Below are positions 1 to 7,561 of a stretch of DNA of 9,476 nucleotides, piece by piece (positions within the stretch are counted from its first letter, which is position 1; every line of letters starts with the position of its first letter). Made by a program: the position numbers and the translations under genes. Origin of the DNA: JACOND01 sp051011135 (GTDB lineage: Bacteria; Bdellovibrionota; Bdellovibrionia; Bdellovibrionales; UBA1609); NCBI GenBank assembly GCA_051011135.1, contig JBPCUO010000094.1, positions 1 through 9,476 on the forward strand. Direction: 5' to 3'. The notes beneath the pieces are model-generated. The model did not search any database. It was not told the DNA's origin and saw only the letters and a program-made list of their open reading frames with translations.

Positions 1-1
1 G

Positions 2-727
2 ATTTCAGGAGCTCATCTTTTATTTTTAGAAAGATTATGGAAAAAAATTCCTCTACTGCCTTCTCGAATTAAAAATGGATCTCTTTATTTGATACTTATT
101 TTATATGCTATGGCTGCTCAACTTCATCCTCCTGTCCTAAGAGCTTTATTTGCTTTTTGTTTATTTCGTTTTTCAAATTCAAAAAAACTTTTTTTGAATT
201 CTCAAATTGTGACTCATGTCAGTGGTATTTTATGTTTGATATACAAACCCTCTTGGATTCATTCTTTTTCCTTGCAGCTAAGTTGGATTGCTTCTCTTTT
301 ACAAAATAATAAAAACTCTCTTTTTAAAGCTTTTCTCACTTACTTTGCTATCTTACCTATTATCAATCGCTGGCAAGAGCTGCATCCTTTAACCTTGATT
401 ATTAATTGGATCTTAGCTCCTGTTATAGGAGCTGTTTTATTTCCTTTAAGTTTTTTGAGCTTATTTTTTAAGCCCCTCCACTTGGTGACAGATCAATTAT
501 GGAGTTTGATTTTTACCCTACTTCAAATCACTCATTTTTTTCCAGAGCCCATTTCTTTTTTAAACTGGTCTCTTCCTGAAGAATCTATTTTTTTATATAT
601 GGGGTTAGTGATTTTTTTGGTTTATATAATGAATACTTATAAAAGATTTTCTCTTTATAAAAAGAAATCTCAAAAATTACATGTCATTGATTGTAGAACT
701 ACCCGCTGGGATAAAAATATCTTCTGA
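2..727 (+). CDS. comEC: ComEC/Rec2 family DNA-uptake channel, 3' part only
   Basis: The reading frame is open from the left edge, so the gene starts outside the window; 241 residues are visible. ComEC forms the inner-membrane channel that carries single-stranded DNA into the cytoplasm during natural transformation. The visible part matches the Competence domain: an ISGAHL motif at the edge (family form SGLHL), then AAQLHPPVLRA (family form G-x-SPSVLRA), then SLQLSWIASLL (family form FQLSFLA). Several further hydrophobic segments follow, including one near 385-465 and one near 590-635. The protein ends in a short basic tail soon after the last membrane segment. No metallo-beta-lactamase-like domain follows, although many ComEC proteins carry one. 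The last 51 bp overlap the convergent luxR-type gene. Family assignment is firm; whether the channel is functional cannot be judged without the N-terminal half. Confidence 0.85.
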   Translation: MSGAHLLFLERLWKKIPLLPSRIKNGSLYLILILYAMAAQLHPPVLRALFAFCLFRFSNSKKLFLNSQIVTHVSGILCLIYKPSWIHSFSLQLSWIASLLQNNKNSLFKAFLTYFAILPIINRWQELHPLTLIINWILAPVIGAVLFPLSFLSLFFKPLHLVTDQLWSLIFTLLQITHFFPEPISFLNWSLPEESIFLYMGLVIFLVYIMNTYKRFSLYKKKSQKLHVIDCRTTRWDKNIF

Positions 728-1057
728 ATTCTCTTTATCTTTTGTTTCAGAATTAATATTTACCACTGCTGGATTGGATGCTTCCTTTTTAACCTCTTCA
801 ATTTTAATAAAATCGGCCAAAGGTAAAGTCCAAACAATTTCTGTTCTTCTAGATATATTTAATTTTTTATAAACATTGGTAAGGTGGAATTTTACTGTTT
901 TTTCAGCAACACATAACTCACTAGCCACTTTACTGTTGGTATGTCCTTGGAGAACTAAAATAACAACTTCTACTTCACATTTAGAAAGATTTTTACTGTA
1001 AAAGTGATCTCTTAAAAATGTTTTCTTTTCTTCTGAAAAGTCTGAAAATGGTTTCAT
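677..1057 (-). CDS. Single-domain LuxR/GerE-type transcriptional regulator
   Basis: This is a 126-aa protein with one recognisable domain, a LuxR-type helix-turn-helix at about residues 24-79. It begins LSKCEVEVV (family form LSxRExEVL), continues with QGHTNSKVASEL (family form GxSNKEIA), and has the recognition helix AEKTVKFHLTNVYKKLNI. There is no room for a receiver or autoinducer-binding domain. The roughly 45-residue tail is rich in Glu, Asp, Ser and Asn and looks disordered. The start is well supported: AAGGAG sits 5 nt upstream of the ATG (complement of 1063-1068). The gene converges on comEC and overlaps its last 51 bp, so transcripts from the two could interfere. A weak promoter candidate lies at 1087-1116. 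The target genes cannot be deduced; regulating the adjacent comEC is possible but only positional inference. Confidence 0.85.
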   Translation of the reverse strand: MKPFSDFSEEKKTFLRDHFYSKNLSKCEVEVVILVLQGHTNSKVASELCVAEKTVKFHLTNVYKKLNISRRTEIVWTLPLADFIKIEEVKKEASNPAVVNINSETKDKENSEDIFIPAGSSTINDM

Positions 1058-1086
1058 TGTTTCTCCTTCCTTGGACTAACAATTTA

Positions 1087-1116
1087 ATTTAATCAGTTTT
1101 CTTATGGTTTAATCAA
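1087..1116 (-). promoter_or_regulatory. Candidate sigma-70 promoter for the luxR-type gene
   Basis: Read on the minus strand, TTGATT (-35 like, 4 of 6) is followed after an 18-nt spacer by TTAAAT (-10 like, 4 of 6). This would start transcription around 1080, about 20 nt upstream of the ribosome binding site at 1063-1068. The match is weak and AT-rich DNA produces such pairs by chance. Position relative to the gene is the best argument for it. Confidence 0.2.
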
Positions 1117-1430
1117 TATCAAAGTTAAAAAAACTAGACCTTAATTCAGCTTCGAGTTTATCCACATCCCTTTTCTCAAGATTTATAAGGCTTCTTTGCC
1201 ATTTTTTTATTTGATTCATTGCCTTATTAAAGGAGCCTGCGAGTCAATCTTAGAAGATATTAAGTAGTTCAATGAACAAGTTTTCATTGCAATTAGAGTC
1301 ATTTTTCAGCCAATTGAGTCAATTCGCTAATAGCAAGTCGTAAATCATAAGACAGGCCACCAATGCTCTTGAACAAAAACTAGCCTCTTCTTAAATAGCA
1401 TCTTTACCGAAGAAGTCTTTGATGAAGTCT
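1109..1430 (-). pseudogene. Possible decayed protein-coding gene (unidentified)
   Basis: This stretch has no intact gene, but its minus strand reads like a damaged one. From its 5' side (about 1430) one frame gives DFIKDFFGKDAI, stop, EEASF. A frame change at the A-run 1375-1379 continues as KSIGGLSYDLRLAISELTQL. A change back at the T-run 1302-1306 gives NDSNCNENLFIELLNIF. Two stops follow (1250-1252 and 1244-1246), and then an open C-terminal piece ends at 1109. That last piece could alternatively be a separate 36-aa small protein (ATG at 1217-1219), which would put it 51 bp upstream of the luxR-type gene, but its ribosome binding site is poor. The segments are amphipathic and lack the extreme Lys/Asn/Phe bias of random AT-rich translation. 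No family is recognised. Non-coding DNA translated by chance remains a real alternative. Confidence 0.35.
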
Positions 1431-1431
1431 T
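1412..1431. repeat. 8-bp direct repeat flanking the lipoprotein start codon
   Basis: GAAGTCTT occurs at 1412-1419 and again at 1424-1431, separated by TGAT. The ATG of the downstream lipoprotein gene (1422-1424) lies across the spacer and the second copy. It looks like a small local duplication; no function is implied. Confidence 0.5.
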
Positions 1432-2801
1432 ATTTTTTCTTATTTTTATCTTTTTTTCTTGTGAGTTGTAAACCTATCAATATTGAAATCAAACTCCTAC
1501 CATTTATCAATGTTGAAAACCCTCAAAATGTTCCTTGCATATTTATTTCTATGCTTTTTGAAAAAGATATAAAAAATACTCTCAAAGGAGATTTTAATCC
1601 TGTTTCTATTCAAAGTGATACGAGACAGACTCTTAAACAAGTTCTTCCTAAAAATATACCCGATACATTGATTGAAAGTTACACTCAAAATTGGATCCAG
1701 TTTTTAGATCATCTCAAAAAATACAATGAAGCTCCTCTTTTACAAAAAGGACAGTGGGAGCAAACTTTTAAAGAATCTTATAAAGATCTTTTAAAAGTTT
1801 CAAAAGATCTAAACTTACATTGTATGTATGAAGAATCTTATAGTCATTTTCTAGAAACAGGACAATGGGATATCCCTCTTTTTGATTCCATTAAAAAAAA
1901 TAATCACCTTTTAGTTTATGGAGCTAAAAAAGTAATGAGCACTGTTTATCAAAGTTGTAATGCTATTAAAAGACCAACTATTTCTATGGAGGATACTTTA
2001 AATATTAAAGGAGTCGCTATTTCAGAAAAACACAATCAAGGAGGCTGGAGACGAAAGATTGTTAACAAAGATCAATTGATTGACTCCCATTATTATTTAA
2101 AAAATCGAAACTCTCCCTTATGTCATAATTTAACAGTATCTCCATTGATTTATGATTTTGGAGGAAAACCTTCTTTTTATTCCAACCCTTTGCCGACATT
2201 AGATTTTTTCACAAACCAAGGAAGTGGGTCTCATCATTTAGGGATGGATTGTTCTGGTTTTGTTTTTTCAGCTTTAGCAGGTTCTGGATTAAGACTTGTT
2301 CCTTACGAGCCTCTTCAAGTTTCGCATGTTTTAGATATTGGAGCCGCCAATTTTAAAACTCCTATTGATTTCCCTTGTTTAGAAGTTATTAAACCCACAC
2401 ATCTTTACCCTTTTAAAGAAGGAGATATTATTGCCAGCTCCAATCATATTGTGATTGTTGATAGCATTAATAACGAGGATCCTTTTCAACTCAAATCAAT
2501 CACCGACATTGAAGCTTGTAAAAATTTAAAAGTTAAAGATTTTAATTTTGTTGTCATTCAAAGTAGTCCTGTTTTAGGAATCAATCGCATGAATATTAAA
2601 GAATTGGAACAAGAAAAATATTATTCTAGTTTTTCAAAAGGGGTTGAAAAAATGGCTCAGTTTTTATGCTTAAAAAAGCTAGGAGTAAAAGGCAAAAAGT
2701 TTTCCGAAATATCTATCATTAGACATAAACAAACTGAAGAATGTAAAGAAAGCGAAGTCTATCTTAAACACCAAGAATGCCTCAAGCACTGCTGGTTTTA
2801 A
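1422..2801 (+). CDS. Lipoprotein with C-terminal NlpC/P60-type cysteine hydrolase domain
   Basis: This is a 459-aa exported protein. The N-terminus (MKSYFFLFLSFFLVSC) is a lipoprotein signal with lipobox LVSC and lipidated Cys16, so it should be membrane-anchored. Residues about 17-265 are of no family I recognise. The C-terminal part carries an NlpC/P60 core: MDCSGFVFSAL with catalytic Cys277 in DCSGF, then FKEGDIIASSNHIVIVDS with likely catalytic His342, and a strand near 375-382 (FVVIQSS). Members of this superfamily usually cut peptidoglycan stem peptides, so a wall-remodelling role is likely but inferred. The C-terminus has three more Cys (441, 453, 457), possibly in disulfides. I chose ATG 1422 over the TTG directly before it (1419) because it starts the signal peptide cleanly; the Shine-Dalgarno (GAAGAAG near 1409-1415) is weak. 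The stop lies 2 bp from that of the convergent operon. Confidence 0.8.
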   Translation: MKSYFFLFLSFFLVSCKPINIEIKLLPFINVENPQNVPCIFISMLFEKDIKNTLKGDFNPVSIQSDTRQTLKQVLPKNIPDTLIESYTQNWIQFLDHLKKYNEAPLLQKGQWEQTFKESYKDLLKVSKDLNLHCMYEESYSHFLETGQWDIPLFDSIKKNNHLLVYGAKKVMSTVYQSCNAIKRPTISMEDTLNIKGVAISEKHNQGGWRRKIVNKDQLIDSHYYLKNRNSPLCHNLTVSPLIYDFGGKPSFYSNPLPTLDFFTNQGSGSHHLGMDCSGFVFSALAGSGLRLVPYEPLQVSHVLDIGAANFKTPIDFPCLEVIKPTHLYPFKEGDIIASSNHIVIVDSINNEDPFQLKSITDIEACKNLKVKDFNFVVIQSSPVLGINRMNIKELEQEKYYSSFSKGVEKMAQFLCLKKLGVKGKKFSEISIIRHKQTEECKESEVYLKHQECLKHCWF

Positions 2802-2803
2802 TT

Positions 2804-3967
2804 TTATTTAACAATTAATGGACGAGAAAGATTTTTAAAAATTTCTGTAAGCTCTATATAATTAAGAGAAAGATTTGAATCTTTAGGAGCTCCAAAAAGA
2901 TCATTATATTTCATTTTAACAATCTCTAGATTTAACCCTTTAGGAATTTTTTTATTTTTTAATGTGTATTCAAAAATATTTTTTTCTTCAAAAATAGGCT
3001 TTAAAACATTTTTAAGAATGTATTTATCTTTTAAAGCAAGGTCTATAAAGAAATCAATAATAGGTCCAAAGAGACAAAAAGCTTCATCCAACTCTTCTCC
3101 CTCTAAGATTAAATTTTTATTTTTATCGTAAAGATTAAAAATCATCTCTACTAAATACATATTGATTAACATATATTTTAAATGAGCTTTTTTTAATTCT
3201 TTACCCTGATCGTACTTGCTGTAATCTAAAATCATAGATTTTAAAATAAGCAGAGTAGAATCTAAATCCACTTCACTCATCTGATTAAAAGAATAAAAAC
3301 CAGAATTCCAAACTTTATTTCTAACAACAAGATTAAAAATCCTAAAAAACTTATCCTGTTTTAAAGAAGAAAAAGCGGCTGGATCAATATTATGAATTTT
3401 TCGAAATAAATCTTCAGATCTTACATTAATAAATAATAAAACCTCAGAAAAATCTTTCAAAGATTCAACAAAAATACGAATATCTTGTCTAGAAACAATT
3501 CTTTTTTCTTGTGAAAGACATTGACTAGAAGATACAGATCGATTGTGTCTGATGGGGCTTTCTTTGTAAAGATGTATAGCGCGAACCACCAAATCTTTAA
3601 TTGCTATGGCTTTCGATAAGCTTCGAGGATTAATAATACCATCGTTTCCAGAAACAACTTTCAGAAGTTTTGTAATTTCTTCATCTGTAAAATATTCTCG
3701 ATTATGACCAATAACACTTTCTTGATACTGACTGACTTTAAAAGCCAAACAATTTAAAACATAATTCACGCGCTGATTGGAAACATCATAATAATATTCA
3801 TTCATATAGTCTTTTAATTCTTTTTTATAATCCAAAACATCACATAAAGAACCACCTTCTTTCACTCTATAAATAAAAGGATTAGAAGCTTCTTCTCCAA
3901 TTTCTAAACCACAACGAGTAAGGCTCAGTAAAAAAACAATAAGAAAAACTGGGTGTTTAAAAGACAT
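2804..3967 (-). CDS. Exported EF-hand-like protein, short paralogue (operon gene 4)
   Basis: This is a 387-aa protein with an N-terminal export signal (MSFKHPVFLIVFLLSLTRC). Cys19 could be a lipidation site, but the Arg before it (LTRC) is atypical for a lipobox, so soluble secretion is possible. A well-formed EF-hand loop lies at residues 281-292 (DKNKNLILEGEE, with D1, N3, N5, E9, E12). A degenerate one lies at 361-372 (D363, N365, N369, E372). Weaker helix-loop-helix units appear near 88-104 (YFTDEEI), 154-170 and 221-240. It parallels the 743-aa protein: a Cys pair (Cys42 and Cys73; Cys28 and Cys55 there), the YFT-x-EEI unit, and a C-terminal EF-hand followed by an F-x-Y-x4-K-KIP stretch. 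The large middle part of the 743-aa protein is missing here. The ATG lies inside the end of barrel 2, with GGAG 8 nt upstream. Role unknown; one intact loop suggests calcium binding. Confidence 0.75.
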   Translation of the reverse strand: MSFKHPVFLIVFLLSLTRCGLEIGEEASNPFIYRVKEGGSLCDVLDYKKELKDYMNEYYYDVSNQRVNYVLNCLAFKVSQYQESVIGHNREYFTDEEITKLLKVVSGNDGIINPRSLSKAIAIKDLVVRAIHLYKESPIRHNRSVSSSQCLSQEKRIVSRQDIRIFVESLKDFSEVLLFINVRSEDLFRKIHNIDPAAFSSLKQDKFFRIFNLVVRNKVWNSGFYSFNQMSEVDLDSTLLILKSMILDYSKYDQGKELKKAHLKYMLINMYLVEMIFNLYDKNKNLILEGEELDEAFCLFGPIIDFFIDLALKDKYILKNVLKPIFEEKNIFEYTLKNKKIPKGLNLEIVKMKYNDLFGAPKDSNLSLNYIELTEIFKNLSRPLIVK

Positions 3968-3979
3968 AAGAAACTCTCC
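3957..3979 (-). promoter_or_regulatory. Nested start: barrel 2 end / EF-hand-like partner start, with ribosome binding site
   Basis: The start codon of the 387-aa gene (3965-3967) lies in the +1 frame within the codons for the final Tyr-Val-Phe of barrel 2 (TCTTATGTCTTTTAA on the minus strand). GGAG at 3976-3979 sits 8 nt upstream, also within barrel 2 coding sequence. An 11-bp overlap of this kind favours translational coupling. The same layout occurs at the other barrel-partner junction (7551-7572). Confidence 0.7.
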
Positions 3980-5330
3980 AACCTACATAATCATTAGCGC
4001 GAAATTTATCTAAAAAATATTTATCACTCTTATTATCACTACCTAAAACATCTAAGGTTAAAGAAGTGTATAAATTGGAACGCACATAATAAGTGGCTTC
4101 TGCAGAAAGCAAACCCCCTTTATTAGGAATAGAATATTTGTATTTAATATCCAATTGTCTTTTAAAATTCTTTTTAGAAAAATATTTAAAATGCAAATCC
4201 AAACCAAAACCATTTAAAATTTTGTAATGATTAAAAACAAAAGGAGCGACTTGTTCTCCTTTATAATCTTCTTCACTTAAGTTTCTATCAAACCAAGAAT
4301 CTAAAAAACTCACCTGTAGATAATTGTTTTTTAAAAAATGATATTTTAATAAAGCGGAAAAATAAGTAAACTTCCCTCGATCATGCAAAAATTCCCAACC
4401 TTCTGGGGCCGCTCGATCTTCTTGAACAGAAGTATAACCCACAGAAAAAACAGTTGAAAAATCATTGTAATCAAACCCCAATTCTGAAGAAATCACTTTA
4501 TGTCGTACAGGTAAAACACTCACTTTTGCCTGTACCTTCATGTCGTTAAGATCTAAAACATCTTTGGTATTTGTAACAATAAACAAATCATTAATAGGCT
4601 TGTAACCAAACACCCACTTACTCCAAGTTTTATTTTTTTTATCCAACCAAGTTTTAAAACTTAATATGTAACTTTGTTGAAAAAAAATATCTAGAATAAA
4701 GGGAGTTTTTATAAGGTATTCAATATCTAATATATCACGGCCTAAAATATCAACTTTTTGAGGAGCTCCTAAAAACCACCTTGAAGAAGAGGTCACTTTA
4801 TTATTTTTAATTTCTGCTTTTGTGTAAGTGCTTGGGATATAAAGACCACCCACTAGCATATCAATGGACCAATTTTTAAGTTCTACATTTACAAAAGTTC
4901 CTATCAAACCTTTATCCATAGGGTGAAGAGGATTCCAACGATTTAAAGGTTGCCATAAGCCAAAATCCCAATGCTCATCGGCTAGACTCCAAGTTTGCAC
5001 CTTTCGACCAAAAGACAAGTTAATAGATCGAATAAATAAAGAAGGGTTATTAAACTTATATAAATAAGACAAATACATGTTGGGAGCAGACAGATAATAA
5101 ATACCACTGGAATCAAAGAAATACTGCCCAACAATATAACTGTTCCACTGAAAAGATTTAAAATCATATTTAAAATTATAATCTAAAGATAAATAATGAT
5201 AATCATCTAATTGAGTTGTTAAATAATGAGGTTTGGAAAGAAAACGATCCCATGTCACTTCTGCTTTTCCAGAATTAGAGAAAGCAACCCCACTTTGGAG
5301 TAGGAAAAAAATTAATAAATATTTTTTCAT
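3957..5330 (-). CDS. Outer-membrane beta-barrel protein, paralogue 2 (operon gene 3)
   Basis: This is a 457-aa protein with a clear Sec signal peptide (MKKYLLIFFLLQSGVAFS, cleavage near 18). The rest is dominated by alternating polar/aromatic strands with many Tyr, Trp and Phe. It ends WRVSYVF, a typical C-terminal outer-membrane beta-signal with terminal Phe. It shares two motifs with the barrel encoded at 7551-8915: WSLADEHWDFGLWQP at residues 114-128, and YIP-x6-EIKNNKVTSS at about 164-182. Length and strand pattern suit a porin-like or export barrel of about 16-18 strands (estimate only). The WxxAD...GLWQP motif resembles the conserved loop regions of alginate-export or DUF1302-like barrels, but I cannot assign it. 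The start ATG overlaps the preceding stop by one base (TAATG). AAGGA lies 9 nt upstream (5340-5344). Probable partner: the EF-hand-like protein beginning inside its 3' end. Confidence 0.8.
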   Translation of the reverse strand: MKKYLLIFFLLQSGVAFSNSGKAEVTWDRFLSKPHYLTTQLDDYHYLSLDYNFKYDFKSFQWNSYIVGQYFFDSSGIYYLSAPNMYLSYLYKFNNPSLFIRSINLSFGRKVQTWSLADEHWDFGLWQPLNRWNPLHPMDKGLIGTFVNVELKNWSIDMLVGGLYIPSTYTKAEIKNNKVTSSSRWFLGAPQKVDILGRDILDIEYLIKTPFILDIFFQQSYILSFKTWLDKKNKTWSKWVFGYKPINDLFIVTNTKDVLDLNDMKVQAKVSVLPVRHKVISSELGFDYNDFSTVFSVGYTSVQEDRAAPEGWEFLHDRGKFTYFSALLKYHFLKNNYLQVSFLDSWFDRNLSEEDYKGEQVAPFVFNHYKILNGFGLDLHFKYFSKKNFKRQLDIKYKYSIPNKGGLLSAEATYYVRSNLYTSLTLDVLGSDNKSDKYFLDKFRANDYVGWRVSYVF

Positions 5331-5344
5331 TATAAATGATCCTT
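5328..5344 (-). promoter_or_regulatory. TAATG stop-start overlap and ribosome binding site of barrel 2
   Basis: On the minus strand the TAA of the 743-aa gene (5330-5332) shares its last A with the ATG of barrel 2 (5328-5330). AAGGA at 5340-5344 precedes the ATG by 9 nt. This joins the two duplicated modules and suggests reinitiation by ribosomes finishing the 743-aa gene. Confidence 0.65.
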
Positions 5345-7561
5345 GTACAATTTATAAAATTGTAAAACAACCGAATAGATCTTGCCTTTGGTAGCTTCAA
5401 ATTCACCTTTCTCATCACCAATATGAAAGTTAAAGAAATGAAGAGAATGGAAGGTGGATTCTTCTTCTTTTAAAAAGGGAATCTTTCCTGTTTTAAAACT
5501 ATAAGCAACAAAGGATTTAGCTTGAGATCTGTCTTTAATATAAGGAATCGAAGTCACCAATTGATCCGCAAAATTTTGAACCATTTTTGATATTTCTTTG
5601 TAATTCAAACGAGCATTTTGATCCTGATCCACTTTATGAAATTGCACTTCTAACATTTGTAAAATTAAAAAAACTTCCAGAAGATTTAAAGATCCAACCT
5701 TTGTGGTCTTGCTTTGAGCTTGTTGATAATCTAGAAAATCTTTTGTCGCTGATGAATATTTATTGGAAACATCATTAAATAAATAATTTTTAAGTCTTGG
5801 AAAAGATTGAATAATATCTGGATTAAAAATTTCCGAACTAACACACTCAGAAGTCATCGAATCGGAACAAGCCTCTAAAAGCCTGGGGTAAGCGTACTCA
5901 GCATTTTGAGAAGCAGACATAATATGAATAATAAGATCTAAAATTTCTTCTTGGTTTAAAAATCCATCATTATTAGAAGAATTTAAAAAACGATCGGCAT
6001 AACCAAATAAACCCAGAAAACCTTTTTTGAAATCTGGATCATAACCTGCGTTTTTAAAGACAATCAAACTAGGAAGAATTTCATCCACGATACGCTTCCA
6101 GTTTTTAGAAGATATATTCCCTTTAGAATCCCAATAAGGGCTTAATAAAAGACCAGATATCATTCTGTAATTCAAAAAGCGATAAGGTACTTTATAAACT
6201 TGAGAAGCATAAAAAGAATAAAAAACCACTCTCACATCTTCTTCTTGAGTCTCGCTAAAAGAGCCATCAACCCAATGATGAAATTGATACTTTTTAGATA
6301 CTTTTTGAACCTGACCTTCGGATAAATCTCGATAAGCCAGCTCGTAACCTTGAAGCCAGTTTTCAAGAATTTGAAATTGAAAAGGTGTCGTTTCAAAAAC
6401 TTCTCCTTGCGTTGGTGACCATTTTATTTTGTTATTATAAATTTTATAAGTTCCATCGGGAAACTTATACTCCAAATGATTCTTAACTTTTTTATAAGAG
6501 CAATTGTTTGATTTGGGATCTACTAATACAAAACAAGTTAAATTTCTTGTAAAAAAAGGAATAGGATTATTAGGGCCTGCAAGCATCGGTAAAAAACTAA
6601 AAGCTTCTGCTGGGCCTTTCGATAAAGAAATCATTGTCGAAAGCATTTCATCAATCGTACGCACAGGAAATCCTTTTTTGGTTTCTGATACTTCTGCAAA
6701 AGATAAAGCAGAAACAAAATATCTAAAACTTCTTAAAAGATGCGGATAAGATCTTGCTTCAAAAACAGAATTGCCAACAATATATCTTTTGTATTGAAGA
6801 TATAAAGCAACCATTTGACTAAAAGATCCGAAAAAATAATTCCAACTATCCTGCTTAATCTCCTGATTTGCAGGATCTAAAATTCCTTGATACCACATTT
6901 TTAAAAAATGAGTGTACTTAGACCAAGAAGGCTGATCTTTTTGATAGTTTTGAACATAATCTAATAAATGATCTAGATCACTCACACGGTAAGAAACACC
7001 TCTTTTCTTATAAGAGATTCTTAAAAATTTAAATCCCTCTTCCAGTTTAGAAATCGTAAAATCAAATTCTTTATCAGAAACTTCTTGCCTTTTTTTGGGA
7101 TCAAAAATTTTATGAATGGTATTGATTCGTTTATGAATGATGTAATAAAAATCTTTATAAACTTCTACGAGTTCATGAATCTTTTTTAACTCTTCATCTC
7201 TTAATTGGTTTTGCTCGCCTCCCACCACAAGATGCTTGATTAAAAACAGATTTTTCACTAAATTGTCAGAAAGATTTTTATCCATCTTAAAGTGAACATG
7301 AAACATTTTGTAAATTTCTTCTCGAGTGAAATAATCTCTATCGGGAGAGTGAGTAAAAAGTTTATGAACAACAATCAGCTCTAAAGAATCTTCAATACAT
7401 CTAAAAAATCTCTCTTGTTGTTCCCAATGAAGCTTCCCCTGTTTTAAAAGAGGATAATATCTTTTAATCTCTTTAAGACAAGTTGAATTTTCTATAAGTC
7501 CAGCACCCCAACTCGGAGCTGAAAAAAACATCAATACTAAAAAAATTTTATTAAAAAACAT
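5330..7561 (-). CDS. Large exported EF-hand-repeat-like protein (operon gene 2)
   Basis: This is a 743-aa protein with a signal peptide (MFFNKIFLVLMFFSAPSWGA, cleavage near 20), so it is periplasmic or secreted. The body is mostly helical. It carries one canonical EF-hand loop at residues 645-656 (DQDQNARLNYKE) and a near-canonical one at 528-539 (D532-G533, E539; Ser at position 1). At least six more degenerate units of the same shape occur near 74-86 (DYFTREEI), 117-130, 157-170, 186-200, 295-308 and 478-491, where calcium ligands are partly lost. An early Cys pair (28, 55) and two more pairs (343/354 and 565/573) suggest disulfides. Residues about 340-460 have a different, strand-rich look. 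It is paralogous to the 387-aa protein at both ends but about 350 residues longer. ATG 7561 has AGGAG 6 nt upstream, inside barrel 1. Function unknown; a calcium-dependent envelope role is inferred. Confidence 0.78.
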   Translation of the reverse strand: MFFNKIFLVLMFFSAPSWGAGLIENSTCLKEIKRYYPLLKQGKLHWEQQERFFRCIEDSLELIVVHKLFTHSPDRDYFTREEIYKMFHVHFKMDKNLSDNLVKNLFLIKHLVVGGEQNQLRDEELKKIHELVEVYKDFYYIIHKRINTIHKIFDPKKRQEVSDKEFDFTISKLEEGFKFLRISYKKRGVSYRVSDLDHLLDYVQNYQKDQPSWSKYTHFLKMWYQGILDPANQEIKQDSWNYFFGSFSQMVALYLQYKRYIVGNSVFEARSYPHLLRSFRYFVSALSFAEVSETKKGFPVRTIDEMLSTMISLSKGPAEAFSFLPMLAGPNNPIPFFTRNLTCFVLVDPKSNNCSYKKVKNHLEYKFPDGTYKIYNNKIKWSPTQGEVFETTPFQFQILENWLQGYELAYRDLSEGQVQKVSKKYQFHHWVDGSFSETQEEDVRVVFYSFYASQVYKVPYRFLNYRMISGLLLSPYWDSKGNISSKNWKRIVDEILPSLIVFKNAGYDPDFKKGFLGLFGYADRFLNSSNNDGFLNQEEILDLIIHIMSASQNAEYAYPRLLEACSDSMTSECVSSEIFNPDIIQSFPRLKNYLFNDVSNKYSSATKDFLDYQQAQSKTTKVGSLNLLEVFLILQMLEVQFHKVDQDQNARLNYKEISKMVQNFADQLVTSIPYIKDRSQAKSFVAYSFKTGKIPFLKEEESTFHSLHFFNFHIGDEKGEFEATKGKIYSVVLQFYKLYKDHL

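Noticed and set aside
681..872. 63-codon open frame on the plus strand
   Set aside because: Antisense shadow of the luxR-type gene; no ribosome binding site and no recognisable motif.
2799..2815. Bidirectional terminator between the convergent genes
   Set aside because: Only 2 bp separate the stops and no stable stem is visible.
4982..5167. 61-codon hydrophobic minus-strand frame
   Set aside because: Out-of-frame shadow within the barrel 2 gene; the hydrophobicity is a by-product of T-rich barrel codons.
5587..5778. 63-codon plus-strand frame
   Set aside because: Antisense to the EF-hand region of the 743-aa gene and without a start signal.
6504..6749. 81-codon open frame on the plus strand
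   Set aside because: Lies antisense inside the 743-aa gene, which has signal peptide and EF-hand evidence.
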